NCBI GenBank assembly: GCA_964035755.1
Contig: CAXIVR010000001.1
Coordinates: 86,037,209-86,101,208 of the forward strand
Origin: Teleogryllus oceanicus
Taxonomy: Eukaryota > Arthropoda > Insecta > Orthoptera > Gryllidae
Direction of reading: 5' to 3'
DNA: 64,000 nucleotides
Position 1 is the first letter of the stretch. Each line of letters starts with the position of its first letter. Positions 22,661-34,065 of this stretch are shown here, in pieces. The notes under the pieces are model-generated. The model was given only the letters and a program-made list of their open reading frames with translations, did no database searches and was not told where the DNA came from. The position numbers were made by a program, and so were the translations under genes.

Positions 22661-23354
22661 TTTGTTTAGCAAGGGTTAATATGTCCATTTTCAGAAGTGG
22701 GTGGAGGCGACGTGGGCGGCTACAAGCAGTTGTCCTTAGACATAGACGAATAGGACTACTTTTTGCCGTAAACGAATTTTTAAGTAGCAAAGACCAAAAA
22801 ATTTGAATTTTGATGACACAATATTAGAGGAAGTGATTTACGATACACAGGAGAACTAGTCGCCCACTTTTTTGGTGTCAGCGACCTACATGTTATTCTG
22901 CCAAAAAATCTCTAATTTTTGCTATAGATTTATGATACTTTCTCTTTACACGTATGTGCAGAGTAGGTAAGTAAATAACGATTTTTAATTGCATTTTTTC
23001 AACTTCCCAACTCATGGAGAACTGAATTTTTAAAATTAGAAAATCAGCAAAACCAAAAAAAGGAAATTATTGGAATTCACATTAAATTTAATTATGAGAA
23101 GTTTGTGAGACTTAACGAAAAAGAAAAAATGATATATTTAAGTTATTTCTCTTTTGGGAAAAGCATGTAACAATGCAGTTATTCCTGTTATGGAGCCCTT
23201 TTCATAGCTACAAATATCAGAAGTACATTAAGATACGACGCAATGGTCGGAGAGAAATGTCATTAATGCACAAAGTTAGAATTCTGGGATTTCCCGCTCC
23301 TTATAAATAAGAATTAAACCCTTTGTATACACATATACATATACACATATCAAT
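22661..23354. other. Intergenic, no recognised feature
   Basis: AT-rich DNA without motif-bearing frames. A short alternating stretch of ACATAT units lies at 23329-23350, directly before a SINE copy. Confidence 0.4.
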
Positions 23355-23860
23355 TCAGGGTGCTGAAGACATCAACTGATATCACTGCAGAGCCTCTCAC
23401 AGGAAGGTCCGAGCGTTCGAGTTTTGATAGTGGAAGGCTTTTCGACCCTAGCTTCAGAACTAGGTCAAATTCTGCTGCTGTTTCGGAAATTGTAGCTCCT
23501 GAGCGATAGTTTTTCACATTTTCTCCGATAAATGCCATCCGAATGCCGAGCAATACCCTAACAAACAAGCCACACACCAAAGGCGATCCTTCCTTCCTCT
23601 TCCTTGATTTATACTCGCCCCTTACTTACACGCATTATAGACACGCTACACAAAACGGGAGACCGGTCGGAAAATGAAAGCTCGACCCAGCTGGGGTGGT
23701 GGCCCGCTGGTGAGTGGAGAGAACTGCAAACCAACGTGTAGGTCTCTGTCGAATCTCACCATCTAGCGGGGGAAAATCACCGTCCCCTCCCGCAATAAAA
23801 ATGCACCACTTTCGCGACTAACGACCTTATCAGTTTACGCGCCAGGAAACACGAGATAAT
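23355..23860 (+). mobile_element. tRNA-derived SINE, copy 2, near full length
   Basis: The head is diverged (GGTGCTGAAGACATCAACTG, then GCGTTCGAGTTTTG as B box), but the body is clear: TTTCTCCGATAAATGCCATC, CCTAACAAACAAGCCAC, CGGGAGACCGGTCGG, GAATCTCACCATCTAGCGGG. The end reads GACTAACGACCTTATCAGTT and GCGCCAGGAAACACGA, the shared 3' tail. Both ends are present, so this is close to full length at about 500 bp. It is an old copy, judging from the many changes in the promoter boxes. Confidence 0.8.
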
Positions 23861-24599
23861 CATCACCTTTGCATATGATGGCCATGAGTACCATACTATT
23901 TTTTTTCCGGCAGGAAGTTTACTACTTTAAGCCCTCGCCATTCAACACATGTAACCAGTAAGTCGTTTGCAGTGTGTCTGGCACAAATATTTAGACATTT
24001 ACTTACTTTAGTTGACAACTGAGCTCTACATCTAAAAAAATCTTCCGATGAAGTCCATCAAATAATTCTTCTGGTCGAGCCATGTAGCGCAAAACATGTC
24101 GCCACAAACTCACAGCACGTTCGTGTTCACACTGGTTCTCTAAAATGTAACTAACATTTATGATTTTGGTCATGAATGACTGTCATGTACCACACCTCTT
24201 ACACATTTCATGAATATGGTGTTTCCTACAATATCTTTCGCAACTACACCGGAAACACAACTAGGTGTCCAACATTCGGAGACGTTCCGCACGTCAACGC
24301 TGCCTCCTACCATGATCCTCGAAAGAGCAGCCTTGAGCCGATATCTTTCACGGAGGCACCTATCACAGAAATCCTCATTAGCACGGGACAAAGCACATAA
24401 GTCATATCATTTTTCAGAAATGAAGAAAGCCATTCACTCCCGCCTCCCTTCACCTCTCTGCCCCCTTTCCCTCTCTCTCCAGATTTTTCTGAATAAAATC
24501 GAAGAAAGATTTTGAAAAAAGGTCGTGTAAATTTTTGAGTGAAAAAGTGTGTAGCAAATATAATTTTGCGTGAGAGGTTGCTACATACTATGTACTTAC
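23861..24599. other. Intergenic, overlapping chance frames
   Basis: Three overlapping frames at 24170-24515 are open on both strands but share no motif with known proteins. CG-containing but not island-like. Confidence 0.35.
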
Positions 24600-24692
24600 T
24601 ACTACGTGGTAAAGAGAAACTAAAGTAATAGCATCGGATAATTACAATTTTCGGTCAGAAAATTTCGTTTAGTGGGGCCCTAATATCGCAAA
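24600..24692 (+). repeat. Repeat family X, short fragment
   Basis: TTTTCGGTCAGAAAATTTCG, GGGGCCCTAATATCGCAAAA and TGGATAAAATC match the CGACAGAAA, GGGTTTTG and TGGATAATTTC landmarks of copy 1 (22035-22090) in order. Too short for certainty. Confidence 0.4.
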
Positions 24693-24707
24693 ATTGGATA
24701 AAATCTG

Positions 24708-24710
<3 letters not shown>

Positions 24711-24757
<47 letters not shown>
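24711..24757. repeat. (AT)n microsatellite
   Basis: About 23 uninterrupted AT units. Confidence 0.97.
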
Positions 24758-24760
<3 letters not shown>

Positions 24761-24859
24761 TATTTCCTTTAACATCTTGTGAAATCACAATATTTCTGTT
24801 CTGTCATGTTCTGGAGGACACTTTTGGCGCGAGTCTCTGTTCGGCTGTTTTTCATGGTT

Positions 24860-25190
24860 CCTTCGAATATACCAGGCACATGCCGGGGCAGTATATTAAT
24901 AAAAGGTGGTCTGGTTATGGTTCATAGTCTATGTGGATTTTCTTCCTCATTGTTACCTATCTCCTCTTACACACACGTGAACGCACGCGCGCACGCGCGC
25001 GCGCGCGCACGCACGCACGCACACACAGATACATACACGCACACCACCACCACCACCACCACCTAAATGCACCACACTACCTCACATGTCGGGAAACTAG
25101 TCTGGAGCTTAAAACTTGTCCCAGCTTGAGCGGTACCTCGCTATGAAAGATATCTGGAGGAGGAAAAGCCGGTAAGCCGAAGTGTACGTT
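24860..25190 (+). mobile_element. tRNA-derived SINE, copy 3, middle part only
   Basis: Body landmarks in order: TACCAGGCACATGCCGGGGC, a CA/CG-rich run (24968-25045) where other copies have short CA-rich DNA, CACCACACTACCTCACATGT, CGGGAAACTAGTCTGGAGCT, CTTGTCCCAGCTTGAG and AGATATCTGGAGG. No tRNA-like head and no tail. The internal repeat has expanded into a compound CACG/CACA/CCA microsatellite. Confidence 0.65.
24968..25063. repeat. Compound CA/CG and CCA microsatellite inside SINE
   Basis: Alternating purine-pyrimidine run (GCGCACGCGCGCGCGCGC and flanking CACG units), then CACACA, then (CAC)n at 25040-25061. Alternating CG/CA tracts can adopt Z-DNA, but no function is implied. Confidence 0.85.
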
Positions 25191-25474
25191 CGATTTAAAA
25201 ATAATCAAGTCTATGAAAAACTCGCGGTCTAACCTATATGAACGATTTCCTCTTAAAAACATCAAACAAATAACAATCATCGTTTCGTCTATTCAGCGAC
25301 GAGGTTGTAAAATAAAATTGATAAAACAATTTTCTAGGGAATATCCACTTGTGACAGATTCATTGACGGATATTCGAACACCATTGATAAAAATCACTTT
25401 CTATTTAGTAATGATTCAATGACTGAGGCAATTGTACTATGATACAGCGAACGTAAGTAAAACTATTTAAATTT

Positions 25475-25985
25475 AATTGATTGATGTTTCTGGGCACGTC
25501 AACTGCTATGGTCATTATGGCTGTTTGTGTAAAGGACTTTTTCCGGGAGGTAGCGTTATATACCCGGCTGGATGATGTAATCCAGCATCAACCTATACGT
25601 TGAGTTGCCGGGTTTTCCCGTGCAGGTAAGTCTCCCAGCATGGCTTCGCCCCAAACGGGACAAGCTTTGAGCTCTAGACTATTCTCCCGACATGTGTGGA
25701 AGAATAGTGCATGTAAGTGTAAGTGCGTGTGAGTAGAGGAGAGAAGAGGAGAGGATAAGCCATGGAAGGGAAGGAAATGATCGCGCGCGGTCCGTGGCCC
25801 GTTCGTTAGTGGTTCTGCTCCGGTACTCTTTTGGTATTGATCGAAAAAAATACTGAAACGTACCGATCAGATGAGCCCGTTGACAGCATTGTCATCCGGA
25901 CAGCGGCCGAATTCGATCTAGCTACCTAGCTCGTATCGAAAATCCGCGAACGTCGGGAACCCTAGAGCTTCGCTGCAAGAACCTT
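25475..25985 (-). mobile_element. tRNA-derived SINE, copy 4, tail intact
   Basis: Read on the plus strand it begins with the 3' tail: AATTGATTGATG, then GGGCACGTCAACTGCTATGG, GTTGAGTTGCCGGGTTTTCC, TCCCGACATGTGTGGAAGAA, GATCGCGCGCGGTCCGTGGC, CCGATCAGATGAGCCCG, and a decayed head. The tail carries the GATT/CAAT repeat seen in the other copies and in the I-like LINE at 61262. The A and B boxes are damaged, so it is unlikely to be transcribed by Pol III. Confidence 0.85.
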
Positions 25986-26044
25986 CCTTAGTTTGATTTG
26001 ATTCATTTTCATCAAAATGTAGTTAAAAATATTTTAGTGGCATA

Positions 26045-26160
26045 TGGATGACGAGTTTTATCTTCGCACATTTTCTTGAGCTCCAGAATGTCTTCTCCAC
26101 CATTTGAATGTACATCATAGTTCTGCACAGCACAAGAGGGAGCCCAAAACCTTTCTGGAC
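26045..26160 (-). repeat. Repeat family Y, copy 1
   Basis: CATTTTCTTGAGCTCCAGAA (26067-26086) recurs as GTTTTCTTGAGCTCCAGAAT at 50579-50598. After each copy come a CC-rich bit and a TAC/CAT-rich stretch with TTC and TGG in similar positions. Only these two copies were seen. Strand is arbitrary. Confidence 0.4.
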
Positions 26161-26379
26161 ACCTCTGGGACCCTTTTTCTGTTTTTTGTTTACATGTGAC
26201 AGTTTCGTGGAAAACATATACGAGGAGAATATATCTATAAATTTAATGATGCAATTAACAAACAATTGATTGTTTGTTGAACAATTTACAAAGTTGCCAG
26301 ATGGTTTGGAAGAACTACTTTCCTAAAAGCAGTTTATCAATTTCCCAAAATATCAACTCGTGTAGTGGTGCCAAAACAG

Positions 26380-26770
26380 CATGTACATTGTCGCCCGTAT
26401 TTTCACGGAACATTTCGCGCAAAGTGCTCGAGTTATCGAAAAGTTGTACCTGACCTTATCTCAAAATCTATCTTTAAGTATCTTCATAATTGTAGTTGTA
26501 GGAAGACACCGAAAAACTGTTGAATTTGCTATTTTCGAAAAATCAAATTTTTCAACGAAAATTAGATCGGCCTCATTCTTCGGTCCTTTACACTATTCAA
26601 CAACAAAACATGGATTCTGACTCCACCACGTGTTACAGTATCTTTTCTCCCTAAATTTACCAACTGGATTTTATGAACATTTTCATTACTAAGGCCCTGT
26701 AATAAGAGTTTTTCTGTTGAAAATTCGTCGTTTCGTCGCACAGCATTACATAACTTTCTCTCGAGAAAGA
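26380..26770 (-). repeat. Repeat family X, copy 2
   Basis: The reverse complement gives TTATGTAATGCTGTGCGACG, ATTTTCAACAGAAAAACTC, TTACAGGGCC, then TTCCTACAACTACAATTATG, AAAGATAGATTTTGAGAT and CGTGAAAATACGGGCGA. This is the order of copy 1 but lacks its middle (the TGTCTGAACAATGC block), so the copy has an internal deletion. Confidence 0.6.
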
Positions 26771-27224
26771 AAAAAGGGGAAATCAGGAATTGATCTTATG
26801 TACGGAAATGATATGTGATCGCTGCAGAGAGAAAGGTAATACCGGCTCACCCGATAAAACTTTTAAGCGAATGCTCACGTCACGGACGAATTCAATAATT
26901 GCAACTCGAGAAGGATTTCAATTGTATACAACTCCGTGATTGTTTGCAAACTTTTATTTAGTTACACATTAATTAATTTGTGCATTGTGCGATCGCATTA
27001 ATTTTCGCAACCCAGTTCTGCCGATACAGAGAAAAACGTGAGAAAGCAAAGTTGCAATGTGTATAGAAACAGAGTGTGGTAGACGTAATGCGAAACCTGT
27101 GTATTCATAACATGTAATTGCACGTGCGGTGAGAGATTCGATTGCTAGTACCCACTGTACAATAGCACACACTCGTTCCAATTGCAGCCGTTCGTCGGTT
27201 AATGACAGTCATCTGAAAGCATCT

Positions 27225-27496
27225 TCGTGGTGAGGAGCTGCACGCAACGCCGGGCGGAAAGAGATAGTTGTTGCGAGGTCTAGGAACGCGAGGTCGACCA
27301 TCGCCCCAGCGCTCGCGCTCCTGCACCCGCAAGGCCCTGCGACCACCGGTACTTTCGGCGAGAGAAAGCCCCCGGCCTGCCCCTCCTCAAGGTCCTTGCC
27401 CCTCCCCACACCCCGTGCCACACACCCCTTCGCGCTCATCATTCCGGCCGGCTCGGCTCAAGGCGCGTTTACACTGCGCGAGCGAACGCTTCCACC
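27225..27496. promoter_or_regulatory. CpG island next to SINE head
   Basis: About 270 bp with GC and CpG far above the surroundings (CGCAACGCCGGGCGG, CCCCAGCGCTCGCGCTCC, AAGGCGCGTTTACACTGCGC). Because stops are rare, frames are open on both strands, and I read no conserved protein in them. It ends where SINE copy 5 begins. It may be a host promoter island or a fragment of a GC-rich transposon. No TATA box or clear donor site seen. Confidence 0.4.
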
Positions 27497-27860
27497 GGGA
27501 GCGGTGGCTCAGAGCATCAACTGATGTCACTGCAGCGCCTCTGACCGGGAAGTCCTAGGTTCCAGGATTTTCGACACTAGCTTTTCAGCTAGGTCGAATT
27601 CAGTCGCTGTCTGAAGGAAAATTCTACCGGCCGGCTGCTCTGATCGGTAGTTCTTCGTGATTTCTCCGATTAACACCAGGCGAATGCCGGACCAGTACCC
27701 TAACAAACGGGCCACGGACCGCGCGCGATCTTTCCTTCCTCTTCCTTGTTCTATCCTCACCCCCTATCACGCACACACTTACACTAAGATGCACTGCACT
27801 ACCCCACATGGCGGGAGACCGGGGCGTTGCCCCGCTGCTGGGAGATACCTGGTTGGGGAA
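27497..27860 (+). mobile_element. tRNA-derived SINE, copy 5, best head, tail lost
   Basis: The tRNA-like head is well kept: GGAGCGGTGGCTCAGAGCAT (27498-27517, A box), TCAACTGATGTCACTGCAGC, and CCTAGGTTCCAGGATT (B box, 27555-27570). The body continues with TTAACACCAGGCGAATGCCG, CCCTAACAAACGGGCCACGG, CTTCCTCTTCCTTGTTCTAT and TGGGAGATACCTGGTTGGGG. At 27860/27861 it stops abruptly against the broken 3' side of a main-family LINE lying in the opposite direction, so about 190 bp of 3' end are missing. Confidence 0.9.
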
Positions 27861-27869
27861 TTTTCTTGT

Positions 27870-30800
27870 GATGCTCAGTATACTCTCTAATTGTATAGAA
27901 ACAGTTATGCTGCAGAAACGATTTCACTCGGGATTTAAACTTTTCTATCGAATTTAATCGTTTAATGTCATCTGGCAAAGTGTTGTAAAATAATGTACAT
28001 GTATTGTATGTGAATTTTTTGTAATGAGCTGTTGATATTGTCACCTGATGAATATGATTTCTACGTCGAGTGTTATAGTAATAGACTTCGGCATTTTCTG
28101 AAAATATATTCCCGCCCTTAAGCAAGTCATTTTTGACAAAAGCCACTGAATCCTAAATAAATAGACAAGGTAATAGTAAAATTCCTAGATTAACGAAGAG
28201 AGGCTTACATGAATCACGTGGGTGGGATTTGGTTGTTGTTCGTACAATTCGTTTTTGTAATCTAAAAGTCTGGGAGCTATAAGATGTATTTCCCCAGAAT
28301 ATTATGCCATATCTCAGGCGGGAATGAACATTCGCGAAATATACAAAACGAACAGTATGAAGGCCGCCTGAATTTGCAAGAATTCTGAACGCGTAGCATA
28401 ATGAATTTAATTTTGTGTTCAATTCATTTAAATGAACGTTCCATTTAAGGTTTGACAGAATTGAGAGACCTAAAAATGTTTTTGCCTTAACATCAGTCAA
28501 TGGTACCGAGATATACAAAATTTTCTCTCTCTACATTAATATCTGCCAAAGATCTTAGCGTCCGGCTTGCTGGGTCAATGGGTCACGATATATTATAATC
28601 CTTATTACCTTCATAATGGATTATAGGATCCGCCGACTATACAGCGCGGCTGGGAATCTGAAATAGAATGATTCTATTCCTAGTTCATTTCTGTTTGGAT
28701 TGACTAAATGAAAGATCACTTTCTTTTCTAAAGAACAAAATTTAACAAAGTTTATTTTTACCTTTTTAGCAAACAATTTAGTGAATTTAAGTTATGCCTT
28801 TGATCAAGATATCTTTCAATTTACAATTTTATACCGCGGTTAACTTATCTATTCTTCGTTGATGTCCCTCGTAGATTTCTCAGTCGAAATATCTTGCGAG
28901 CTTGCCGTAGTCCAAAGTTCCAAGAAATCCTCTTCTGCCCCTATCCAAGCTGGTCTCAAACTATCAAAATTATCAGTCCCGATTACGTCCTATGACATAG
29001 TCCCGAACTCGATTACCACTCCCGACAAAGTTCCAATTCATACATCAATATTGCTTCCACATGAAAATATCTGCAATATCATTCACTGTCCTTAAAATTT
29101 CACTGATAACCCAATTCTGACTAGATTGTACTCGTTCCCTCTCACGAACCTACGATCAGTTCAGAAGCGCGATGCCGGGCAGAATAAAATCTTCCTGCAT
29201 GATTCACCCCTCGAAGGCTTCGTATTAAACTACCTTCATTTTTTTCATGACATTTGACCGTCCTTCTCTCACCCAGCCAATCCATACGTTCGTTATATTT
29301 TGGTGTAGCTGACCTTCCAATCGTCTAAACTTCTTCGCCCAATCCCAAATTTTCTACTTTCGGCATCCAGACCTCTTAATGCCTTTACAAAAAACAAAAA
29401 CTACCTTGTTTATTCACGGTCGTTGCTAAGCTCTAGCTCTCGTGATATTTCGTAATACATGGTCCACCATATAGTCTACAAATAAATGTTAGTTTATTTT
29501 AATGTGACATATGGGTATGTCACAGTACACTGTTCATTTTCAATGGAGCACAGAATTGTTTATTTGAAATGGAAAACTGCATTAAAATCGTTTTCTTTTC
29601 GTTTACTATTAATTTGTTATTTCGGAACCAATTTGAAACATCTAATATTGTACTATTTACGGTTTCTTTATTGCAAAGGATGTTCGTATCATCCGCAAAA
29701 AGAACCGTTCTTCCGTTTCGAATCGTCGAGGCATATCGTTTACGTAAAGTAGGAACAGAATAGGGCCTAAAATCGATCCTTGAGGAACTCCACATGCAAC
29801 GGGCAAAGAGTCGGAAAGGTGCGTACGTAATGTTCCATCATTCCAGTAAGGTATTTCAACTCTCTGAGATCGTTGTTTAAGGTACGAACATAACCAATCT
29901 AGAGCAATACCACGCATTCCATATGAAGGTAATTTGGAAAGTAAAATGTCATGATCAATGATGTCAAAAGCTTTTGAGAGATCTAAAAATAATGCAATAG
30001 GTGCCTCATTTTGATCCAATGATGAGGCGACATCTTTAAGAAAAGAAAATATAGTTGTTTCCGTTGATTTTAATTTTCTAAATCCATGTTGGCAATCTGA
30101 AAGCGCGTCGTGTTTAGTGAGAAAGGTTTCCATTCGTACGTAAAAAAGTCTCTCTAATATTTTTGAAAAAACTGATAGAAGAGAAATGAGCCGATGATTT
30201 TGAATTTCATTTTGTTGCCTTTTTAAAGCGGCTTAATTTTAGCTGTTTTGAAAATATCTGGAAACGTTCCAGTGCATAAAGATGCATTAAATATGTGAGT
30301 TAACGGGTGTCTAATGGCATACGCACAAGTCTTTAACAAAGAATCTGGGAATTCATCTAAACCGGACGAATATTTATTTTTTAGTTTACCGATTATTTTG
30401 AGAATTTCATAGGAAGAAGTTTCGGAAACGAACATTGTGTCTAAAATTTTGGGTGAACTGTCTGTTTTTGAATTTTGTGCCTGAAGACCCTTAGTGAGAT
30501 CGGCAGCAATTCTCGAAAAGTATTGGTTAAAGAGACTAGCCACAGTTGCCGGATCGTTTACATTTACATCGTTATATTTTAAAACAACATTCTCTACGGG
30601 TTTTCTAGTTGATTTGGTAGTATTTTTTATTGTATTCCAGATTGCTTTTGTTTTATTATTTGAGTTCAAAATATCCTGATCGTTTTTCATGATTTTAGCC
30701 TGTCTTATGACTTTTCGTAACAATGTTTTGTATTTTTTAAAGTAGATAAGGAAATCTTGAGATACGTCATGACCTTTAGAAATGAAAGAAAGAATTCGCT

Positions 30801-31079
30801 TGTTTTTACAAGATGTCCTAATCCCTTGTGTTATCCAAGAATTGCTTTTCCGTGAAATATTTAATTTTCGTTTTTGAAGAGGAAAACAAGTGTTAAAATG
30901 AAATGAAAAATTAAAAAAAGAGAATTATATTTGTTGTTTGTATCAACAGCATTATAAACCGCTTCCCATGACTCCTGCATCAAGTAATCAATGAATAATT
31001 TAATTTTACTTTTAGTAAACAATCTAGTTTCGTTTAGTAAACAATCGTTTCCTCTATGTGTTTGCATCGTCCATACCAA
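27870..31079 (-). pseudogene. LINE reverse transcriptase, frameshifted, copy B
   Basis: Domains in order on the minus strand: linker (SWEAVYNAVDTNNK; then NVVLKYNDVNVNDPATVASL), TAKIKPL at the RT start, HGFRKLKSTETTIFSFLKD, ALFLDLSKAFDIIDHDIL (motif A, catalytic Asp), CGVPQGSILGPILFLLYVND (motif B), a frameshift near 29700, then RTVLFADDTNILC (motif C with both Asp). The C-terminal domain follows: YGIIFWGNTSYSSQTFRLQK, RDSCKPLFVNLGILLLPCLF and TCTLFYNTLPDDIKRLNS. Frames change at about 30190, 29700 and 28140, and a 1-kb insertion splits the gene, so no enzyme is made. Catalytic residues are still present, which suggests a fairly recent loss. Confidence 0.9.
28507..29528. mobile_element. Unidentified 1-kb insertion with 4-bp target duplication
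   Basis: In copy C the LINE reads GTCAATGGTACACCGTTCAT without a break. In copy B the same sequence is split: GTCAATGGTAC up to 28506, then resuming GTACACTGTTCATTTTC from 29525. GTAC is on both sides, so it is a likely 4-bp target-site duplication. The insert starts CGAGATATACAAAA and ends GGGTATGTCACA. No terminal inverted repeat was found, and the ends are not TG...CA. The open frame at 28859-29095 is not recognised. Four-bp duplications occur with some LTR elements, so a solo LTR is possible, but this is a guess. Confidence 0.6.
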
Positions 31080-31085
31080 ACTTTT

Positions 31086-31879
31086 TACATATATTGCAAG
31101 CGTATCACATATAACTTATTTAAAGTTTCTCTTTTAGTAAAGAATTCTGAAAATTTAGCGTAAAGTAATATACACTTTTACTGAAAAATATTCAGAATAA
31201 GCCAATATATACAACTTTTAATCGAATGTAGATTAGAGGATTACATTTTAGGAATGATTACAAAAGAGTCTGAAAGAAATGTCCCGATATCCACAATGTT
31301 TTGTGAAGGAAAATATCGCAAATCTGTCAAAACCACAGTATCAGGAAAATATTTTTAATGGCTTTAATATATTATGAACTTATCACGGACCCGACAACCT
31401 CGTGGAGTACATACAAATCCATTTTTAGAGTAATATATTTGCTAATAGAAGCTAACGTTTATGTTTTGCTTTCAAACGTGATATTACAAGGGCTCAAAAC
31501 AATAAGAGCAACTTACTTGAAACAGTGATTCAATGCTTTATAAAATTTTTCGATTCGTCCTTTCACTCCTCATATCACCACCCTTTCATTGCATCTTCAT
31601 AGTAACTATAACGTTAACTCGAATAGTTATCGCTAATGACCTAGATGTTGATGGGACCTTAAATAACCAAAAAAAGTTATACGATAAAGACGTAAGATGT
31701 CAGCGATACATACACTTTTGACGTCTGGATATGAGTTTTGCATATCTTACTTTGAACAATGAGTGAATATTTCAATACATCTTCCACTACGTATTCACAC
31801 CTATGAAAAAGCGGAAATGTCTAAAATTCCCAAGTATTCGAATTACGCGCGTAAATTTACCATCATGGCTGCTAGCGCA
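31086..31879. other. AT-rich intergenic DNA
   Basis: No motif-bearing frame and no repeat shared with the rest of the window. Confidence 0.4.
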
Positions 31880-32130
31880 AGCTTCAATTCGCGACGGGGG
31901 AGGAGGGCCATTTCCGTAGGATTGTGGGCCTTGCTTCCAACTACCCTCTCACTATTGATCAGAGGTAACCGCTTTGCCGCCCAGCGTCGCCTATGACCCG
32001 CTCTAGCACCCGAGGGAAAAGACCTTGTTGGCTGCGCTCTCTCCCGAGATGTGCCCAGAGAGGGTTCAAGCACATGTTACAAGGCCAGGTGCGGGGTTTC
32101 CCTCACCTGGAAAATACTCATTCTCGTGAC
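31880..32130. other. GC-rich block with CAGGTG hairpin
   Basis: About 230 bp of raised GC in AT-rich surroundings. It includes CCAGGTGCGGGG (32071-32082) with near-complement TCCCTCACCTGG, spaced by about two bases, forming a 12-bp stem with two mismatches. The frames open on both strands contain no recognised motif. Possible transposon end or promoter remnant. Confidence 0.35.
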
Positions 32131-33714
32131 GAAAGTCCGATAGTGACCTGTATTTGAAAAATAGTTCCATATATCAGCATCTCATTTTTGTTTTTTCTGT
32201 TCTAGATAATGTTAATGATATATTACTCCTGTAACAGCAATAATAATTGTAGTTGTTGCTATTTTATTCAATTCATAAGTAGTTTCAATTTTCCTCCCCG
32301 CAATATGAACATTTATATTGGAATTAATTGCTGGTAGCTCAATTAATTAATAGTTATAAAAATTTGATAGTTTCTGCAACATACATATTCCATAACGAAA
32401 GCTTAACATACTCAAAATTGAATGCTTTTGATAATTGTTATGGAATTTGCATTTAAGTGAAAAAACAAATTTGTTGTAAAAGGAAATCCATTTTTTCTCG
32501 TTATCAGAGAAATACTACTTTTTAAGAGAACGTACGTTGAAAAATATTATAATGTGTTCTGAAATCTATCATCCAAAAACAGTAAAAATTGTATGTAACG
32601 TATGTGATGGGGTGGGTATAATGACAATCAGTTTTAGTCATGTTCATATCCTAATTTTTCTTTCTCAAAATCACGAAATGAGAACTGGTGGTGACATGGG
32701 CATATTTTTTCCTCTGAACTGAATCTAAGGCCACCGACCCCCCCTCTTGAGACATTTCGTACCATCCAACCCTTTGGTCAAAACATGTACGCAATACCGG
32801 AGGAAACATCTAGAGACTGGTTTCTCTTATCCGGATTTTCCTGATTGTCATCCTACCAAACGAATGACGCCCAAGTATTGAGTAAACACATGACAACTCA
32901 CACTCGCCCCTTTATTTCCTAGCCTTTCCTTCTGTTTTCTGAATGTTAGAAACGGGCATCAACAAGCTCTCCGGATGTGTGTCAACAGCTTGTATTCGTA
33001 ATTTATATTAGAATTGAAGTACTATTCTGACTCAAAGCAAAGATTTTAAGAAAGTTGCGCTCCTAACCTGGAATTTTATTATCGCCTCGTAGTTCCGCTA
33101 CATTGATATGTGCAATGTCCTTTTACCCCACACGTCACATACAGTTTTTATTTGTCTGTTTGTTTTTTTACGAAAATAAGCATCAATGAAATCGCAATGT
33201 CTTGAACAGAAACCATAAGCACACAAGACCTCGCGTCAAGTAGGATGTAAGATGAGGTCAATTTAAGCATTCAACAATACTAGTTATATAAAGTTTTTGC
33301 CGATATTCTGTATCTAAACGGCCTTTTCTTTTGCCGTACAAGAGAAACTATTAAAGGACAAACTTCGTGCTTCGCATGTTAGAAACTATATACAAAATTA
33401 TGCCAAGAAGTTGCTGGTGGTTTAAATTAAATTATTCATCTTTTTTTAATTTTTTTCCGGCCTTATACCGCAGTTTCTTTACCACTGAAAGAAACGTACA
33501 TCTGTTTTAGCAGTTGGATGCTTGATATTATGTAACAGAATTTTTTTTTACCATTAATGTTTCGTTTGAATTGTATTTCCTTATCTATAAATGCATCATT
33601 AAATATTATATTAGATTAATTTGAAAATATGCGATGGTTTATTTTACTACATTCATAGCATTGTGGGTAGTATTCGAATATATTTATGGAGAGTCATTAG
33701 AACCATTCACGAGC
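32131..33714. other. AT-rich intergenic DNA
   Basis: Long AT-rich tract. The 61-codon plus frame at 32537-32722 (CSEIYHPKTVKIVCNVCDGV) has a cysteine pair but no known pattern. Nothing else seen. Confidence 0.4.
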
Positions 33715-34065
33715 CATTAATGCTCCAAAGTCTTTCGAAGAACGGAAGGTAGATTCAACGATGGGGGATTTTCAACAGAGCTAGTACGAATTAAGCAACC
33801 ACCCATGGAGAGGGTGGAGGATTCCAGTGGCTGGTTGTCCTTATCGGTAGTTTTCCGTGGTTTCTCCGATAAAAACCTGGTGAGTATCGGAACAGTGGCT
33901 TGACAAATGATCCTCGGCCCGCGCGAGCTTTCCTTCTTCATTCTTGTCCTATCCTTTCCCATTCACACACACACACACACACACACACCAAACAAACATA
34001 CACTACAATACCACACATGTCAGGCGACACCTCGGGAGCATAACCGTGCGGTCCTGCTCCGATCT
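33715..34065 (+). mobile_element. tRNA-derived SINE, copy 6, head decayed, tail lost
   Basis: Landmarks in order: GGCTGGTTGTCCTTATCGGT, TTTCTCCGATAAAAACCTGG, CTCGGCCCGCGCGAGCTTTC, CTTGTCCTATCCTTTCCCAT, a (CA)n run at 33964-33988, CTACAATACCACACATGTCA and GGCGACACCTCGGGAGC. The first 80 bp are scrambled relative to the head consensus, and the copy ends before the tail. Confidence 0.7.
33964..33988. repeat. (CA)n microsatellite inside SINE
   Basis: About 12 CA units at the place where SINE copies 5, 7 and 8 also have CA/TG-rich sequence, so the SINE seeds microsatellites at this site. Confidence 0.9.

Larger units (their letters stand above)
27861..31085 (-). mobile_element. Main LINE family copy B, interrupted by a 1-kb insertion
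   Basis: A LINE in minus orientation. The 3' side begins at 27861 within the last codons of the RT-ORF, so the 3' UTR and tail present in copies A, C and D are missing. The interrupter lies at 28507-29528. The 5' limit near 31085 lies just after a stretch giving LFTKSKIKLFIDYLMQESWE, which belongs to the linker after the endonuclease. The endonuclease itself is absent, as usual for a 5'-truncated LINE. The clade is CR1/Daphne-like by motif wording (my inference). Confidence 0.9.

Noticed and set aside
29520..29795. Plus-strand frames overlapping the LINE (29486-29752, 35963-36241)
   Set aside because: They are antisense to the LINE reverse transcriptase, which has clear catalytic motifs.
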